Source of the DNA: Spirochaetia bacterium UBA5763
GTDB taxonomy: Bacteria; Spirochaetota; UBA4802; UBA5550
Direction: 5' to 3'
DNA: 64,000 bases
NCBI GenBank assembly: GCA_002418835.1
Contig: DIEX01000015.1
Span: 131,238 to 195,237, forward strand
Positions 54,658-63,366 of the stretch are shown here, one piece after another (the stretch's first letter is position 1; every line of letters begins with the position of its first letter). The position numbers and the translations under genes were made by a program. The notes below the pieces were generated by a model that had not been told where the DNA came from, ran no database searches, and saw only the letters and a list, made by a program, of their open reading frames with translations.

Positions 54658-55245
54658 TCAGTCAAATGTTATGCATCCATAATCTCTTTCTTTTAATAAA
54701 TCATTTATCTCTTCTATATCAAAAAACTCAGGGTCAAATCCTGCGCCTAACCATTCAATCATTTCATTATACTCTTCATCTTCCGGGTTTGAAATAACTT
54801 TTAACAAATCTTCATAGCCATATGGGCCGCCGCAGTCTTCAGGGGGGCAGCTTCTTTTCCCCTCAAGGCAGGCAGGGTATTTCTGAACACTGTCGGTTAA
54901 AATTTTTTCCAGTGTGATTGTATGTTCCCAACCGTCACCAAAATCGTATTCATAATTTATTGTCTGTTTCTCTTTTGTAAGTACCTTGTTTAATCTGATT
55001 TTTCTGTAATCAATGGTCTCTGCAAATGATTCATCATCAGGTTCAGAATAGAATTTACCATCTATTATAAACTGATGCAAATGTGAATTTGTCCATCCCA
55101 TGACAGTCTGAATAGCTTTATGCAGATCCGGGAGTTTAATGTCTGATTGTATAAGGAATCTCCGCCAGATTGGAGGTTTAATATTGTTTAAACTGATTTT
55201 CAGCTGATACCAGTCTTTTTTAGGTAGATGTAATACTTTTGCCAT
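54658..55245 (-). CDS. Plasmid pRiA4b ORF-3-like protein
   Basis: A 195-aa protein of the PRiA4b_ORF3 family (also called IS1096 TnpR-like). The signature LKISLNNIKPPIWRRFLIQSDIKLPDLHKAIQTVMGWTNSHLHQF is at the N-terminus, then the YDFGDGWEHTITLEKIL and CPPEDCGGPYGYEDLLKVISNPEDEEYNEMIEWLG blocks. It occurs widely on chromosomes and mobile elements; the function is unknown, and no transposase is adjacent. The gene stands next to a worn repeat element. Confidence 0.88.
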   Translation of the reverse strand: MAKVLHLPKKDWYQLKISLNNIKPPIWRRFLIQSDIKLPDLHKAIQTVMGWTNSHLHQFIIDGKFYSEPDDESFAETIDYRKIRLNKVLTKEKQTINYEYDFGDGWEHTITLEKILTDSVQKYPACLEGKRSCPPEDCGGPYGYEDLLKVISNPEDEEYNEMIEWLGAGFDPEFFDIEEINDLLKERDYGCITFD

Positions 55246-55319
55246 ATCGAAGTCCTTATAAAAAATATTCCATGATACGTTCTCAGTCAGCTTTGCTGAT
55301 CATTAAGCTTTCAGAATAC

Positions 55320-55421
55320 TATTGCAAATTACGAAATGATTAGGATAATGTCATCCGGCTGGAGTGATAACGTAATACCGGAATGACAGATTACTTTCTA
55401 ATACAATCGTAAACGGCTATA
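55320..55421. repeat. Short TATAGC-family inverted-repeat element
   Basis: Left end ATTGCAAATTACGAAATGAT-TAG, right end CTAATACAATCGTAAACGGC-TATA (inverse), inner GTCATCCGGCTGGAGTGATA and CCGGAATGAC. This is a shorter version of the 43076 copy without the second inner pair. Between it and 55627 I see only A/T-rich DNA. Confidence 0.68.
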
Positions 55422-55627
55422 ATTAATGATCAGTAAAAAATGAGAGGATTGCTCTTACAAGCAATAAACTTTATCCCGGCAGAAAAGATTCCGTATAAGA
55501 ACCGGCACCCGCAGTACAATTCAGTATTAACAGAAAGAGAGATAAAAATTTATGGACGAAAATTTTCACTTTTTCAATGCTGTATTAAAGATTTTTATTT
55601 TTTATAAATCATTCAGGAGGAAAACCT

Positions 55628-55975
55628 TTGTCAATTCTGAAAAAAGAAGATATGCCTGTTATGGAAGTCAAATTGGAAACAGCAAAAAATCTGTTTAAGC
55701 AGACCGGAATAACCGGCAGGGAAGGCTGGGAGGGCTGGTCAATGAGGATTTTTACTTTAGGTAAAGACGGCTACACACCTAAGCACATACATGACTGGCC
55801 TCATATTAATTATATAATCAGCGGGGAGGGGTCTCTCCTTGTTGACGGTAAAGAGCAGCCTGTAAAACCTGGCGACACAGCCTATATTAAAGGTGGAGAG
55901 GAACATCAGTTCAGAAATAAAGGTTCTGAAGAGTTCTCTTTTATCTGTATTGTACCTGAAGAGGGTGATAAATAA
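55628..55975 (+). CDS. Cupin-domain protein
   Basis: A 115-aa single cupin. The start is TTG 55628, supported by AGGAGG seven bases upstream. Motif 1 is YTPKHIHDWPHINYIISGEGSLLVDG (metal His pair H-x-x-x-x-H with acid), motif 2 PGDTAYIKGGEEHQFRN. It probably binds a metal and a small ligand; no partner gene is nearby, and the function is not predictable beyond the fold. Confidence 0.82.
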   Translation: MSILKKEDMPVMEVKLETAKNLFKQTGITGREGWEGWSMRIFTLGKDGYTPKHIHDWPHINYIISGEGSLLVDGKEQPVKPGDTAYIKGGEEHQFRNKGSEEFSFICIVPEEGDK

Positions 55976-55993
55976 ATTTACCGGGCGGTGAGG

Positions 55994-56296
55994 TTAACTT
56001 TTATTTTGCAGGGCTGTTTGCAGCGGGAGTGTTGAAAACAGCCCGAACCTCAAATATACTATTGGCGGAGATGTTTCCAGTTTAATAAAACAATCAATAT
56101 TTTTTACACCTTTTTCAATTACCGTGTCGTGGCAGAACTTATTATAAAATTCCTTCTCATTTTTTCCGCAGAAATTGTCTTCGTATAAAGATGGAAGCAA
56201 AACGTTAAACTGTTTCTTTATGAGATCATTCTGAATCATTAACAGACTCACAGTGATTCCGTAAACTTCGTGTATAAGAATAATTGTTTTTTTCAT
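55994..56296 (-). pseudogene. Truncated dienelactone hydrolase-like gene
   Basis: A 100-aa frame. MKKTIILIHEVYGITVSLLMIQNDLIKKQFNVLLPSLYEDN matches the first strand and oxyanion region of dienelactone hydrolase/alpha-beta hydrolases, and GVKNIDCFIKLE fits the helix before the nucleophile elbow. After about residue 75 the sequence no longer matches and ends. The nucleophile, Asp and His of the catalytic set are missing; the normal length is around 200 aa. This is a 3'-truncated remnant; a working small protein is less likely. Confidence 0.65.
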
Positions 56297-56542
56297 GCTT
56301 TAATCCGGTTTCATGCAATGTTCCGGGCGTGTTCAACTCCGCCGTTATGTTACACATTACTGCTGTATAATTTATCTAACGGATAAATGCAATTCTGATT
56401 TTATTTTAGGAATGATTTATTTTTTTAAAAACAGCAAAATCTTTTTGAAACGATAAATGCATGTTTTCTAATTTTTTATTTTTTTTGATCCCGGTTTTGA
56501 TTATAATCATTTTATAATTTTATTTCCAGGGAGGAATTTTTT

Positions 56543-57067
56543 ATGCGCAAAAAGGTTATATTTTCAATCCTGTGTATCACGGCTTTAGTCGGGGGCACAT
56601 TAATTGAAAAAGGCTCATCACAGAGCTGGAAAGATAAGCTTCAGAAAAATATCGAAAAAAAGAATGAGGAGGGTGGTTCCAAATCAGTTCAGGATGGATG
56701 CCTGGATAGAAAACTGATTGTTCAGCAGATAAGTTTAGGCGGTGATAAATGGTCTGCACCTCAATACGTGCCAAGGCCGGGCTATGCTGAAAATTCGTAT
56801 CGCTTTGTGACGTGTGAGGATTGGGTAGGCGCTACAAAGCTATCATCTTCAATGAAAAAGTCGGGAATATCAGAATCACAGCTTGCTGATGCCTGCGGAA
56901 AATCATATCCTCATATAGATAAAAAAGAGAAAATATATGTTCAGACAGAAGATGATGCGGAGTGGGATATCAAAAAAGAAACTGTTCGTCCCTTCAGGAC
57001 ATACCGGGAGATGGTTATTACCTGTTACGCAAAATCGACTCTTAATAACAAATGTAAATGTAAGTAG
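56543..57067 (+). CDS. Hypothetical secreted protein
   Basis: A 174-aa protein with a signal-like start (MRKKVIFSILCITALVGGTL) and a charged mature part of no family I recognise. It contains six or so Cys (CLDRK, TCEDW, ACGKS, TCYAK, CKCK), which could form disulfides after export. The ribosome site GGGAGGAA precedes the ATG. There is a 245-base gap upstream. It has no close context. Base use is A/T rich, as in the rest of this region. Confidence 0.62.
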   Translation: MRKKVIFSILCITALVGGTLIEKGSSQSWKDKLQKNIEKKNEEGGSKSVQDGCLDRKLIVQQISLGGDKWSAPQYVPRPGYAENSYRFVTCEDWVGATKLSSSMKKSGISESQLADACGKSYPHIDKKEKIYVQTEDDAEWDIKKETVRPFRTYREMVITCYAKSTLNNKCKCK

Positions 57068-57153
57068 AGACTTTTCTTTGACAGCATACAGTTATTTATC
57101 TGGATCAAAAGTAATTGTATGCTGCACAGTTCATTTAACTGCAAAAATTTTAA

Positions 57154-58182
57154 TCATTTGGTGAAATAATATCCCCGAACAGGTTTCATTTTCCGGTAAT
57201 CACTTATCAGTGATCCTGCATCAATAAAGTCTTCAGTCTCCAACCCTGAATCATATACCCTGATAAGCACCTTTTCGTTTTCAACTTTATAACCTTTTAT
57301 GACAGCAGAATGGCTGAGTTTTTTATCAACATAAATTATTACTACAGGATATCCGTCGTTTAACAGCTTAATAATATCCTTAATCCGGCTAAGATCAATT
57401 TTATTAATCTTGAGAGAATAATATTCAGCGATCTTAACCAGATAATCATCTATACTGAGTTTATCTGATTCATTAAAATTTACATTTTTACCGATTTCAA
57501 GCGGAGAGATTGATTCTTTATTGATAACAGATAGTACAAAGGTTGCTGAAAATAAAACAGACTTCTTGTTAAAATAATCAGACATGAATCTCATGCTGTA
57601 AAATTCTTTCAGAATTTCACTTTGTACAGTCCTGTAATCATCAAATAGATAAACTATGTATGCATCCGCAATATTATCTTTATGCAGGGCCGTTATTAAA
57701 GCATACTTATATCCTTCTCCATAACCGGACTTGGGTTCAACCAGGTATGTTCCGCCCCAATCAGCATTAAACTCATCCTTTACATTTTTCTGATTAAATA
57801 ATGTTTCCTTAAAGTTTTCACTGCCGGCAATATTTTCCACAACCACCCGTGTAAAAACAGTATATCCAATGTTAGGGTCAGTCATAACACCGTTTCTGTT
57901 TTTACTGTTTTTCCATTCTTCATATTCTTTTATCCGCTGTTTTAATGAGAAAACAGAGTATCTTATTTCTAATTTATTTTTTTTACTTTTTATCGCGTGT
58001 TGATATAAGACATCATCATTCTCTTTTACCGGTATCTGCTTAAACTCTTTCGGCATGGTAAAGATCATGCTGTGTTCTTTCAGAATTTGAGGGAAACTGT
58101 TTAACTCAGTTGAATTTGCAGGAATAGATACAGTTATAATCAGTGACAGTATAATTATTTTAAAAATATTATTTATGTTCAT
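57154..58182 (-). CDS. Secreted protein with C39-peptidase-like C-terminus, apparently lacking the Cys
   Basis: A 342-aa exported protein (signal MNINNIFKIIILSLIITVSIPANS). The N-terminal half is unrecognised. Residues about 215-340 resemble the papain-like C39 fold: helix SIDDYLVKIAEYYSLKINKI, LNDGYPVVIIYVDKKLSHSAVIKGYKVENEKVLIRVYDSG. The His and Asp pattern (HSAVIKGY and YDSG) is present. The segment where the nucleophilic Cys should sit (LEIGKNVNFNESDKLS) has none. It is probably a binding or inactive relative. ATG directly follows the stop of the enoyl-CoA hydratase gene (TAAATG), so they are co-translated. Confidence 0.6.
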   Translation of the reverse strand: MNINNIFKIIILSLIITVSIPANSTELNSFPQILKEHSMIFTMPKEFKQIPVKENDDVLYQHAIKSKKNKLEIRYSVFSLKQRIKEYEEWKNSKNRNGVMTDPNIGYTVFTRVVVENIAGSENFKETLFNQKNVKDEFNADWGGTYLVEPKSGYGEGYKYALITALHKDNIADAYIVYLFDDYRTVQSEILKEFYSMRFMSDYFNKKSVLFSATFVLSVINKESISPLEIGKNVNFNESDKLSIDDYLVKIAEYYSLKINKIDLSRIKDIIKLLNDGYPVVIIYVDKKLSHSAVIKGYKVENEKVLIRVYDSGLETEDFIDAGSLISDYRKMKPVRGYYFTK

Positions 58183-58908
58183 TTAATTGCCCCGTTTGTT
58201 CTTCATTTTATTAATTCCTGCAACAAACTGATTATCATGCTCAATAACAAAGGCTTCTTCAAAGCTTAAGTTTGCATTATTATTCATGTAATTCTTTACT
58301 GTCTTCAAAGTAGACATCGGTGCTTCTATAATGGTTTTTCCGATTTGTATCGCGCGTTCGAGTATATTAGTGTTTATTACTTCACTGACAAGTCCGCTCC
58401 TGAAAGCTTCTGATGAATTTATTATTCTTCCTGTTAAGCACAAATCCCGCGCTAACCCGTATCCGATGATCCATTGCAAAGGTGTAAATAAAGGGGGGCC
58501 GCCGAATTTAATTTCAGGATGGCCGAAAACTGCATTTTCAGTACAGATCCTGATATCACAGAGTGTCGCAAGGTCAAAGCCGCCCCCTAATGCCTGGTTT
58601 TCTATGGCAGCAATAACCGGCTTGCTGAAATTCCAGAGATCTCTGTGATATTGGGAAGAGGAGAGGTATATACTTTCAAACAGTTCAGGCTTGCTGAATT
58701 CTTTTAAATCAAATCCTGCAGAAAAAGTTGAACCTGCACCGGTAATTATTGCAGCACCAACTTCCGGAGATGAATCCAGTTCCTTTAAGCAATGAGATAT
58801 TTCAGTCCGCATCTGAATTGAAAGTGCATTCTTTTTTTCCGGACGGTTTAATGTGATTATTGCAATTTTATCTTCAACAATTTCAAGCTTAATAGAATTA
58901 TAATCCAT
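58183..58908 (-). CDS. Enoyl-CoA hydratase/isomerase family protein
   Basis: A 241-aa crotonase-fold protein. Oxyanion hole segments are AGSTFSAGFDLKEFS and ENQALGGGFDLATLCDIRICTENAVFGHPEIKFGG. Only some catalytic acids of hydratases are clear (E in HPEIKFGG), so the reaction (hydration, isomerisation or other) is open. AGAGG precedes ATG 58908. It is coupled to the secreted C39-like gene, an odd pairing for a cytoplasmic acyl-CoA enzyme. A 45-bp internal piece (58369-58413) is also found at 60864-60908. Confidence 0.85.
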   Translation of the reverse strand: MDYNSIKLEIVEDKIAIITLNRPEKKNALSIQMRTEISHCLKELDSSPEVGAAIITGAGSTFSAGFDLKEFSKPELFESIYLSSSQYHRDLWNFSKPVIAAIENQALGGGFDLATLCDIRICTENAVFGHPEIKFGGPPLFTPLQWIIGYGLARDLCLTGRIINSSEAFRSGLVSEVINTNILERAIQIGKTIIEAPMSTLKTVKNYMNNNANLSFEEAFVIEHDNQFVAGINKMKNKRGN

Positions 58909-58962
58909 ATAGACCTCTTCATGCAGAGTAGAACAGAATTTTTCATTACAAATGAAAATCTT

Positions 58963-60657
58963 TTATTTACTTTTATCTTCTTCTTTTTCCACTTTTTTTT
59001 CTCTTTTGTATTTATATACTTTCATTCCCGGTTTGATCTTACCCTTATCACCGCTTGTTACTCTGCATCTGGTAACAGTCTGCATAGGGAAGGTGGAAGT
59101 GAGTATAATTATATTATCACCTGAATAAATGCAAAGTTTGTCACCTATATAAACAGACTCGGCAATATTATTACCACCAACAATTATTTCATAACCGGAA
59201 ATTGATTTTATACTGCCGATGAGCTTTCCGGTTTCTTCCAGAGATTTTTCCTGTACCACTGAAGATAACGGATTTTTGATAACACCATACAGTCCCTGCT
59301 TCACAACTGAAAGACCCTCTGAAAATCCATACAATGGTTTGTAAAGACTTGATTCTCCAGGATCGTCAAATTGTGGTTCAATAGCAAATTTTCCTTCTTT
59401 ATCTATAAATCCCCACTTGCCATTTTTTTTAACCATTGCCAGACCTTCAGTAAAATCGTGAGCTCCCTCAAACTGTAGCGGTATTACAACTTTTCCCTCT
59501 TTATTTATATAACCGGATTTATAATCTTTATAAACCCTGGCGAGTCCCCCGGAAAAATTATTTACTCTCTCAAACTGAGGATTCGCAATTACTTTACCCC
59601 TGTTGTTTACAAATCCATATTTACTATCTGCTGATCCATACTTCCCGAAATTCTCTACCTGCGCAATACCTTCATAAAATTTATATATTCTATCAAACTG
59701 AGGTTTGGTTACGATTTTACCATTTTTATTTATAAATCCCCATTTGTTATTTTTCCTGATCTGTGCAACCCCTTCAGAAAAATTTTGAACTCCATCGAAT
59801 TGACATTTGATTACTTCTTTCCCTTTTACATTTATAAATCCCCACTTTTTCTCTATCTTAATCCCTGCCATTCCATCTGAAAAAGAATCTGCGGTATCAT
59901 CAAATTGTGGTTCAATAATAAATTTACCTTCTTTATTGATAAATCCCCACTTGCCGTCTTTTTTAACGGCTGCAATATCTTCTGAATAATTTGAAGCCTG
60001 ATCAAACTGGGGATCAATCACGGTTCTGCCATCGCTGCTTATAAAGCCATAAAGGTAATACGCTGTTTTTACTCTTGCCATACCATTTGAAATATCATCA
60101 ACGTTTTCAAACCGGGGTTCAAGTATTACTTCACCCTTTATGTTCATAAGTCCGTAACCAGAACTAAAACTTTTTATTTTAAACTTTAAAATCCCTTCTG
60201 AAAAACGTTTTATTTCATAAAAATCGGGTTTAATTAAAAATGAACCTTCCCTGTCTATAAGACCATAACCGCCATTATGATATACTATAGCAGTATCTTC
60301 AAAAAAATCCTCTGCACCATCAAGTTCAGGTTTAACTACAATTTTACCTTCTGAATTTACAAAACCATAATTACTTAATATATCCTTTTGAACTCTCCCC
60401 ATGCCATAAGAATAATTTTCAACATACTTAAACTGTGGTTCAACAACAACTTTACCCTCTTTATTCAGGTAACCCCATTTGTTATCTATTTCAATTTGAG
60501 CCATACCTCCGGAATAGTCCTTTGCCCAATTATATTTAGGTTTAACAACCCATATAACATTGTCGCTCTCTGCAGCTTTAAGACTGTTATTAATAAACAA
60601 TATTACAATTACCAGAACCATTGAAAATGCCATTATTGAAATATCTTTTTTCAACAT
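58963..60657 (-). CDS. Exported WG-repeat protein
   Basis: A 564-aa protein with a signal peptide (MLKKDISIMAFSMVLVIVILFINNSLKAAES). ATG 60657 is chosen over a TTG seven codons upstream because the latter makes a worse signal. About 12 WG (KWG) beta repeats follow: each has the pattern F-x-x-x-x-x-F-x-x-G-x-A-x-V-x-K-x-x-K-W-G-F-I-N-K-E-G-K, and the repeat length is near 37-40. A short C-terminal domain (GSIKSISGYEIIVGGNNIAESVYIGDKLCIYSGD) and a Lys-rich end complete it. WG repeats are usually binding platforms; no partner is known. Its start is about 200 bases from the uracil-DNA glycosylase-like gene. Confidence 0.87.
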   Translation of the reverse strand: MLKKDISIMAFSMVLVIVILFINNSLKAAESDNVIWVVKPKYNWAKDYSGGMAQIEIDNKWGYLNKEGKVVVEPQFKYVENYSYGMGRVQKDILSNYGFVNSEGKIVVKPELDGAEDFFEDTAIVYHNGGYGLIDREGSFLIKPDFYEIKRFSEGILKFKIKSFSSGYGLMNIKGEVILEPRFENVDDISNGMARVKTAYYLYGFISSDGRTVIDPQFDQASNYSEDIAAVKKDGKWGFINKEGKFIIEPQFDDTADSFSDGMAGIKIEKKWGFINVKGKEVIKCQFDGVQNFSEGVAQIRKNNKWGFINKNGKIVTKPQFDRIYKFYEGIAQVENFGKYGSADSKYGFVNNRGKVIANPQFERVNNFSGGLARVYKDYKSGYINKEGKVVIPLQFEGAHDFTEGLAMVKKNGKWGFIDKEGKFAIEPQFDDPGESSLYKPLYGFSEGLSVVKQGLYGVIKNPLSSVVQEKSLEETGKLIGSIKSISGYEIIVGGNNIAESVYIGDKLCIYSGDNIIILTSTFPMQTVTRCRVTSGDKGKIKPGMKVYKYKREKKVEKEEDKSK

Positions 60658-60863
60658 TATGAGTGTGCCCCTGAACAAATAAAATTTTTTTTAAAAGACT
60701 TATTTAGCTAAACCTGAATGTTTCAGAATTCAAGATATTTTTTAAAGCAGATTATTATAAAACTTATTGATCTATGATTTAAATGAAAGTGGAACTTGCA
60801 CGAATTTAATATGTAGACAGCTGTTAAAATTTATTGCATGAATTACCGAGAGTTCGGGATATC

Positions 60864-60908
60864 AGTGTTTATTACTTCACTGACAAGTCCGATCCTGAAA
60901 GCTTCTGA
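60864..60908. repeat. 45-bp copy of part of the enoyl-CoA hydratase gene
   Basis: Matches 58369-58413 with a single base change (58397 C to 60892 A), same orientation. Similarity fades just outside, with a weaker match for about 10 bases to the left. The copy forms the end of the neighbouring glycosylase-like reading frame but in a different phase from its source. Confidence 0.85.
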
Positions 60909-61503
60909 CTATTTCCAATGCAACTTTTATATCTTCAGCAATCATTTTTCTTTTAGACTGTTCAAGATTGAAGCTATCACCTGTTTGAGTATATGATGGT
61001 AAAAATCTAATGTTATTATAAGTATGTTGTTCTTTCCGGATTTTGTAAGTTGATCCTTGTTTGATCGGATAAATATTATACTTGTTTTTAAAAATATAGT
61101 TAACCGCTTTTATTGCGAAATCTCCCATACACATAATAACTTTTAAATTATTGAAGCAAATTATCTCTTTTTCGAGATACCTGAAAGCGCATTCTTTTAT
61201 GCTTTTTGATGATACAAGATAATTAATTTTTGAACACTTAATTGCAGTAGTAAGATAAATACCTGATTCAGTTAAATCATTATATGAATCTATATGCACT
61301 CCGGCATCATCAAAAGCTATTTGAGTTGTTAAAAAAAACGAACCTTTATCACTTTCGTAATAATAATTTTTGCGTTCAACCGGAGGTGATTCAGAAATAA
61401 TAACTATTGAAATGTTATCAGGATTTCCATTGAACTTAGGATGAATAAAATCGTGATTTGTATCTGGACACGGATAAGTACATTTAACTATTCGCGAATT
61501 CAT
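60877..61503 (-). CDS. Uracil-DNA glycosylase superfamily protein
   Basis: A 208-aa protein. It has the superfamily's first motif IVIISESPPVE (in place of GEAPG), TTAIKC (as in the A/L/K of the DNA-binding strand), VIMCMGDFAIKAV and PSYTQTGDSFN (the late His/Ser motif replaced). The glycosylase activity is not sure because the usual catalytic Asp/Asn is not plainly seen. The last ten residues (VRSFQDRTCQ) are encoded by the 45-bp duplicated segment at 60864-60908, so the native C-terminus was replaced. It starts on the stop of the TfoX-like gene (ATGA). Confidence 0.68.
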   Translation of the reverse strand: MNSRIVKCTYPCPDTNHDFIHPKFNGNPDNISIVIISESPPVERKNYYYESDKGSFFLTTQIAFDDAGVHIDSYNDLTESGIYLTTAIKCSKINYLVSSKSIKECAFRYLEKEIICFNNLKVIMCMGDFAIKAVNYIFKNKYNIYPIKQGSTYKIRKEQHTYNNIRFLPSYTQTGDSFNLEQSKRKMIAEDIKVALEIVRSFQDRTCQ

Positions 61504-61841
61504 TTTGATTCACCTTTGATTTTTTTCTTTTTTGGTTTAGGTTCGGGAAGTTCTTTTGTTGTAATCATTACTAATTCACTTAACCATTCACCATCTTCAA
61601 TATTATCTTCAATAAGGAAACTTAACTTTGCGCCAGGGTAGGGGGGAGCTTCGATGGCGTTTCCAATAAATGATTTTCCGCCTTCCGTCTGTTTAATAAA
61701 CAGTTTATTGTCACATATAAGAGCGACTACCTTGCCATCACAATAAATTGCGTATTCACCAAACATCTTTTTGAATGTTATTAAACCTGCATTTTTAATC
61801 TGGTCTATAATAAAATCTACAAAATCCTGTTTTGAGGACAT
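61500..61841 (-). CDS. TfoX N-terminal domain protein
   Basis: A 113-aa protein with the TfoX_N domain: FVDFIIDQIKNAGLITFKKMFGEYAIYCDGKVVALICDNKLFIKQT followed by PPYPGAKLSFLIEDNIEDGEWLSELVMIT. In full TfoX this half is joined to a C-terminal domain and helps competence control; single-domain members are common and uncharacterised. A Lys-rich tail ends it (PKPKKKKIKGESK). Its stop overlaps the glycosylase-like start by four bases. Confidence 0.85.
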   Translation of the reverse strand: MSSKQDFVDFIIDQIKNAGLITFKKMFGEYAIYCDGKVVALICDNKLFIKQTEGGKSFIGNAIEAPPYPGAKLSFLIEDNIEDGEWLSELVMITTKELPEPKPKKKKIKGESK

Positions 61842-61968
61842 GGTAATTCTTCTCCTATTCTTTGGCAGTGATGTTCAACACTTTACTTACATGAAGCCGG
61901 GGGTTCGACCATTTCCAGATTCAATTTCTGGTTCAGATTTATCAATATTTAATAAACCGGAAAATTCT

Positions 61969-62421
61969 TTATTCATTAACAAAGTCTATTTTTAAACATA
62001 TCATATCCCTTAATTGTTTTCCATTTTCAAATATTTCATGATCATAATTATTTATAAAAAAATCTTTAACTGTATGAGAATATATAAATCCGAAATTTTT
62101 ATAAAATGATAATATTTTATCATCTTCCCCGGTACCTACCAGTAATTGATTACATTTTCCTTTATATTTTTCAATTATATATTTTATCATATAACTGCCG
62201 TAACCTTTCCCCCGGTATTTTTCACAGGTGGCAATATTTTTTATTTCATAAATGTTTTCAGATTCTTCTGTCACAACGCATACAGTTTTTAAATCATTAT
62301 CATATAAAGTATATAATTCTCCTCTGTTGAGATATTTTTTGACCATGTTTTCCTGTTCATCACCTAAAAGTAATAAATCCATAAAGTCTTCTTTATTTTC
62401 ATTAATTATTTTAATTTCCAT
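61969..62421 (-). CDS. GNAT-family N-acetyltransferase
   Basis: A 150-aa acetyltransferase. The acetyl-CoA loop is in ATCEKYRGKGYGSYMIKYIIEKYKG (motif A, R/Q-x-x-G-x-G/A). The preceding strands VCVVTEESENIYEIKNIA and following FYKNFGFIYSHTVKDFF fit the fold. The substrate is unknown. The upstream gap of about 125 bases to the next gene holds no clear promoter. Confidence 0.8.
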   Translation of the reverse strand: MEIKIINENKEDFMDLLLLGDEQENMVKKYLNRGELYTLYDNDLKTVCVVTEESENIYEIKNIATCEKYRGKGYGSYMIKYIIEKYKGKCNQLLVGTGEDDKILSFYKNFGFIYSHTVKDFFINNYDHEIFENGKQLRDMICLKIDFVNE

Positions 62422-62543
62422 TATATACTCTTATGAATAGATTTTATTTATGCGAAGTTGCGGAAGTCTTTTTGCCATGATTTGGCGCTGCCAGAACGAA
62501 CGACAGCGAGTGGAGCACATAAGATTTGTTGAAGGCCCGGGTA

Positions 62544-62819
62544 TTATTTATATGCATCTTTTCTATCGTCAAAATCAAGTATGAGGACTAAAATTTTATC
62601 ATTCTCGATTTTATAGAATAATCTATACTTTCCAATTCTATATCTGTAAAGGCCTTCGAATTCACCTTTGAGTTTTTTAATATTACTCCCGAAGAAGGAA
62701 TTTTCACGAAGTTGCGGATAAACAAAATCTGAAATCTTATTGTAAATCTTATTATACTTTGTATCAGAGAGCTTTGAAGAAAAATTATCAGTTTCTGCAA
62801 TTCTGAATTTATTCAACAA
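62544..62819 (-). CDS. RelE/ParE-family toxin
   Basis: A 91-aa toxin-like protein: LSDTKYNKIYNKISDFVYPQLRENSFFGSNIKKLKGEFEGLYRYRIGKYRLFYKIENDKILVLILDFDDRKDAYK. This matches RelE/YafQ-like ribosome-dependent or ParE-like folds, with the typical KLKG...YRYRIGKYRLFY and late DFDDRKDAY. It is the second gene of a pair, overlapping the antitoxin gene by 11 bases. Confidence 0.88.
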   Translation of the reverse strand: MLNKFRIAETDNFSSKLSDTKYNKIYNKISDFVYPQLRENSFFGSNIKKLKGEFEGLYRYRIGKYRLFYKIENDKILVLILDFDDRKDAYK

Positions 62820-63048
62820 TTTTATATTTCCCCTTTTTTACATCATCTAATCCTTTTTTAATCCCTGAAACAAGTTTGGCATCTTTCATTATTTCAGCCA
62901 TTTCATAATCAGAAACGTAGATCTCGTTAGTGAGATATGACAGGGAAGCATTCTCTATAAAATTTGATATGGTACGCCGTTCTCCATCAGCAGCTTTTTT
63001 TAAAATATTATAAACATTATCATCAACCCGAACTGTTATTGTTTTCAT
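62809..63048 (-). CDS. Ribbon-helix-helix antitoxin
   Basis: A 79-aa protein: MKTITVRVDDNVYNILKKAADGERRTISNFIENASLSYL, a ribbon-helix-helix DNA-binding part of CopG/RHH type. The C-terminal half (KDAKLVSGIKKGLDDVKKGKYKIVE) should wrap the toxin. It precedes the RelE-type toxin and probably autoregulates the pair. AGAGGTAAC lies just before the ATG. Confidence 0.86.
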   Translation of the reverse strand: MKTITVRVDDNVYNILKKAADGERRTISNFIENASLSYLTNEIYVSDYEMAEIMKDAKLVSGIKKGLDDVKKGKYKIVE

Positions 63049-63204
63049 TGGGTTACCTCTTCTATATATAATGAATATTCAATAATATTCAAGGTGTCAA
63101 CTATTTATTCACGCAGGGCTTTGCTTATAGTGAAGTCGTGACAACCCTGATAAAAGGAAAGAAGGTGCTATTATAACTTAATTTAATGGAAAGTTAAACT
63201 GTAT

Positions 63205-63366
63205 TTATGAAAACGGGTATAATTCAATCATCGGTTTTTTAGCCAGGCTGCGCTCATCATGATATTCAAAATCACCAATAACATCATTATATAGTGTATA
63301 ACCGGACTTTGGCAGCCACTCAGTATAATTAAATTTTTTTGTTAGACCAATTGTCGGTCCCCCTTC
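63205..63366 (-). pseudogene. Remnant of a GyrI-like/AraC effector-binding domain
   Basis: On the minus strand a frame ending at 63205-63207 reads LTKKFNYTEWLPKSGYTLYN then FEYHDERSL and MIELYPFS. This is the C-terminus of GyrI-like small-molecule binding domains (common at the ends of AraC-type regulators). Upstream sequence is frameshifted and has no domain; hence a remnant. The nearby gap 63367-63661 shows no gene. Confidence 0.6.

Noticed and set aside
62440..62540. Possible tRNA or small RNA in the gap between the acetyltransferase and toxin genes
   Set aside because: No cloverleaf or conserved arms could be found by eye.
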